Of a DNA stretch of 14,748 nucleotides, positions 13,614 to 14,748 are shown in pieces. Below the pieces are notes generated by a model. That model saw only the letters and a program-made list of their open reading frames with translations. It had not been told where the DNA came from and did no database searches. The number at the start of each line of letters is the position of its first letter. Within the stretch, counting starts at the first letter, position 1. The stretch comes from UBA4292 sp964648695 (GTDB lineage: Bacteria > Bacillota > Clostridia > Lachnospirales > Lachnospiraceae): NCBI GenBank assembly GCA_964648695.1, contig CAZYLH010000032.1, forward strand, positions 1 through 14,748, in the 5' to 3' direction. The position numbers were made by a program, and so were the translations under genes.

Positions 13614-14735
13614 TTACAAAAAGTCTCTGATGCGCTTTGAGCGGACGGGGTTTCGCAGCTTCCTTAAAGCCTTTGCCTCGATCTGTCGAATACGCTCACG
13701 CGTAACCTTAAAGACCTGTCCCACTTCCTCTAAGGTCCTTGGATGTCCGTCCTCAAGACCGAAGCGAAGGACTATTACCTGTCTCTCACGCTCCTTTAGG
13801 TCGCCTAATATCAGGTCAATCTGCTCTCTTAGCATCACGGTCTCAACATTCCCTTCCGGGGTGATGGCCTTGTCATCCTTTACAAAATCGCCCAGATTGG
13901 AGTCGTCCTCCTCGCCGATTGGTGTCTCAAGAGATGCCGGCTCTCTGGCGATCTGCATGATCTCCATAACGCGGTCCTCACTCATTTCAAGCGCCTGCGC
14001 AAGCTCCTTAATGCTTGGCTCATAGCCAAGCTCTAGAGTAAGCCTTCTTTGCATTTTAGACAACTTGTTGATGGTCTCAACCATGTGCACTGGCACTCTG
14101 ATCGTGCGCGCCTGATCCGCTAAAGCTCTTGTGACCGACTGGCGGATCCACCATGTAGCATAGGTGCTAAGCTTATAGCCCTTGGTGTAATCAAATTTTT
14201 CCACGCCCTTTATCAGGCCCATATTCCCTTCCTGAACCAAATCCAGAAAGCTCATACCACGACCCGTATAGCGCTTGGCGATGCTCACAACAAGACGCAA
14301 GTTCGCCTCTATCAGCCTGTTTTTTGCGTCCTCGTCTCCTTCGGATTTTCTCTTAGCAAGCTCGCGCTCCTCCTCCTCTTTTAGAAGCGGAACCGTTCCA
14401 ATCTCCTTTAAATACATACGAACTGGATCCTCGGTGCCAACTCCCTCAAGCAGATCGGCTGAATCAAGGTCAATCTCCTCTTCTTCCTCTGCGTTAAAAT
14501 CCAGAATATCAGCATCGTCCAAAATCGTCTCGTCCGCATCCGCATCCTCGACGGGAACGCGTAAGACCTCAATCTTCTTGCTCTCAAGATAAGAATATAT
14601 ATACTCAAAATCCTCTGAAGTAAGAGGTATACCGGTAAAATGTTCACTGATGTCATTAAAATCAAGCGTGGCCTTTTTTCCCTTGGCAAGCTCTGCGAGC
14701 GCCTCGCAATGAGTCTTTAGAGCTTCTCTATCCAT
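13614..14735 (-). CDS. rpoD: Primary (housekeeping) RNA polymerase sigma factor, RpoD/SigA
   Basis: This sigma factor directs core RNA polymerase to -10/-35 promoters. From the ATG at 14735 it has 373 residues, close to B. subtilis SigA. Region 1.1 (about 1-60) is followed by an acidic linker, region 1.2 (DPVRMYLKEIGTVPLL, about 103-118), region 2 (about 143-213, with GNMGLIKGVEKFDYTKGYKLSTYATWWIRQ for -10 recognition and melting), region 3 (about 222-297), and region 4 with the -35 helix-turn-helix (RTLEEVGQVFKVTRERIRQIE, about 333-353). The AGGTGG site at the window edge lies seven bases before the ATG at 14735 but only one base before the in-frame ATG at 14741, so the inner start is favoured. 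Clostridial rpoD usually follows dnaG, which would lie beyond the edge. Confidence 0.97.
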   Translation of the reverse strand: MDREALKTHCEALAELAKGKKATLDFNDISEHFTGIPLTSEDFEYIYSYLESKKIEVLRVPVEDADADETILDDADILDFNAEEEEEIDLDSADLLEGVGTEDPVRMYLKEIGTVPLLKEEEERELAKRKSEGDEDAKNRLIEANLRLVVSIAKRYTGRGMSFLDLVQEGNMGLIKGVEKFDYTKGYKLSTYATWWIRQSVTRALADQARTIRVPVHMVETINKLSKMQRRLTLELGYEPSIKELAQALEMSEDRVMEIMQIAREPASLETPIGEEDDSNLGDFVKDDKAITPEGNVETVMLREQIDLILGDLKERERQVIVLRFGLEDGHPRTLEEVGQVFKVTRERIRQIEAKALRKLRNPVRSKRIRDFL

Positions 14736-14742
14736 AAACATC

Positions 14743-14748
14743 CCACCT
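14743..14748 (-). promoter_or_regulatory. Ribosome binding site of rpoD
   Basis: AGGTGG on the coding strand. The spacing favours the ATG at 14735 (seven bases) over the ATG at 14741 (one base). Confidence 0.7.

Noticed and set aside
14736..14741. Upstream ATG for rpoD at 14741
   Set aside because: AGGTGG is only one base away from it. The ATG at 14735 has a seven-base spacing.

Overview
The window looks like a chromosomal segment of a Gram-positive anaerobe of the class Clostridia, most likely Lachnospiraceae. The assignment rests on purine-rich Shine-Dalgarno sites at every gene, a short (about 373-residue) primary sigma factor, the class II GalT found in Firmicutes, a QueH-type epoxyqueuosine reductase, and a wall-assembly LCP protein. 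It is inferred from protein style, not from a database search. All nine genes are read from the minus strand, so transcription runs from high to low coordinates.

In transcription order: rpoD (13614-14735), the primary sigma factor, ends at a strong bidirectional terminator. queH (12915-13532), for queuosine tRNA modification, follows. A promoter at about 12860-12888 then drives a likely operon of an LCP-family wall-polymer ligase (11574-12806) with a repetitive Arg-Ser cytoplasmic tail, a soluble TPR-like protein of unknown function (10452-11552), and acetate kinase ackA (9255-10445). No phosphotransacetylase gene is present in the window.

The next unit is glutamate synthase: gltB (4382-8974) and gltD (2883-4367), 14 bases apart. 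It has a good sigma-A promoter and a leader of about 135 nt that ends in an intrinsic terminator placed just before the gltB ribosome binding site. Four leader segments can pair in two mutually exclusive ways, the layout of a transcription attenuator or riboswitch. The controlling signal cannot be read from the sequence. After a terminator, galT (1239-2768) has its own near-consensus promoter and ends at a bidirectional terminator.

At the left edge, an open frame of at least 289 codons (1-869, cut by the window end) encodes a secreted protein with tandem 113-residue repeats that look Ig-like. It has its own promoter, a palindromic site of LacI-operator type just downstream of it, and a run of eight G at the end of the signal peptide. 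Loss or gain of one G there would stop translation almost at once, so this is a candidate phase-variable surface protein.

Most of the window is housekeeping: sigma factor, tRNA modification, nitrogen assimilation, acetate and ATP metabolism, and galactose metabolism. The most unusual parts are the gltB leader, the G8 tract of the repeat protein, and the 12-bp minisatellite that encodes the LCP tail. I saw no tRNA, rRNA, CRISPR array, insertion sequence or prophage gene.
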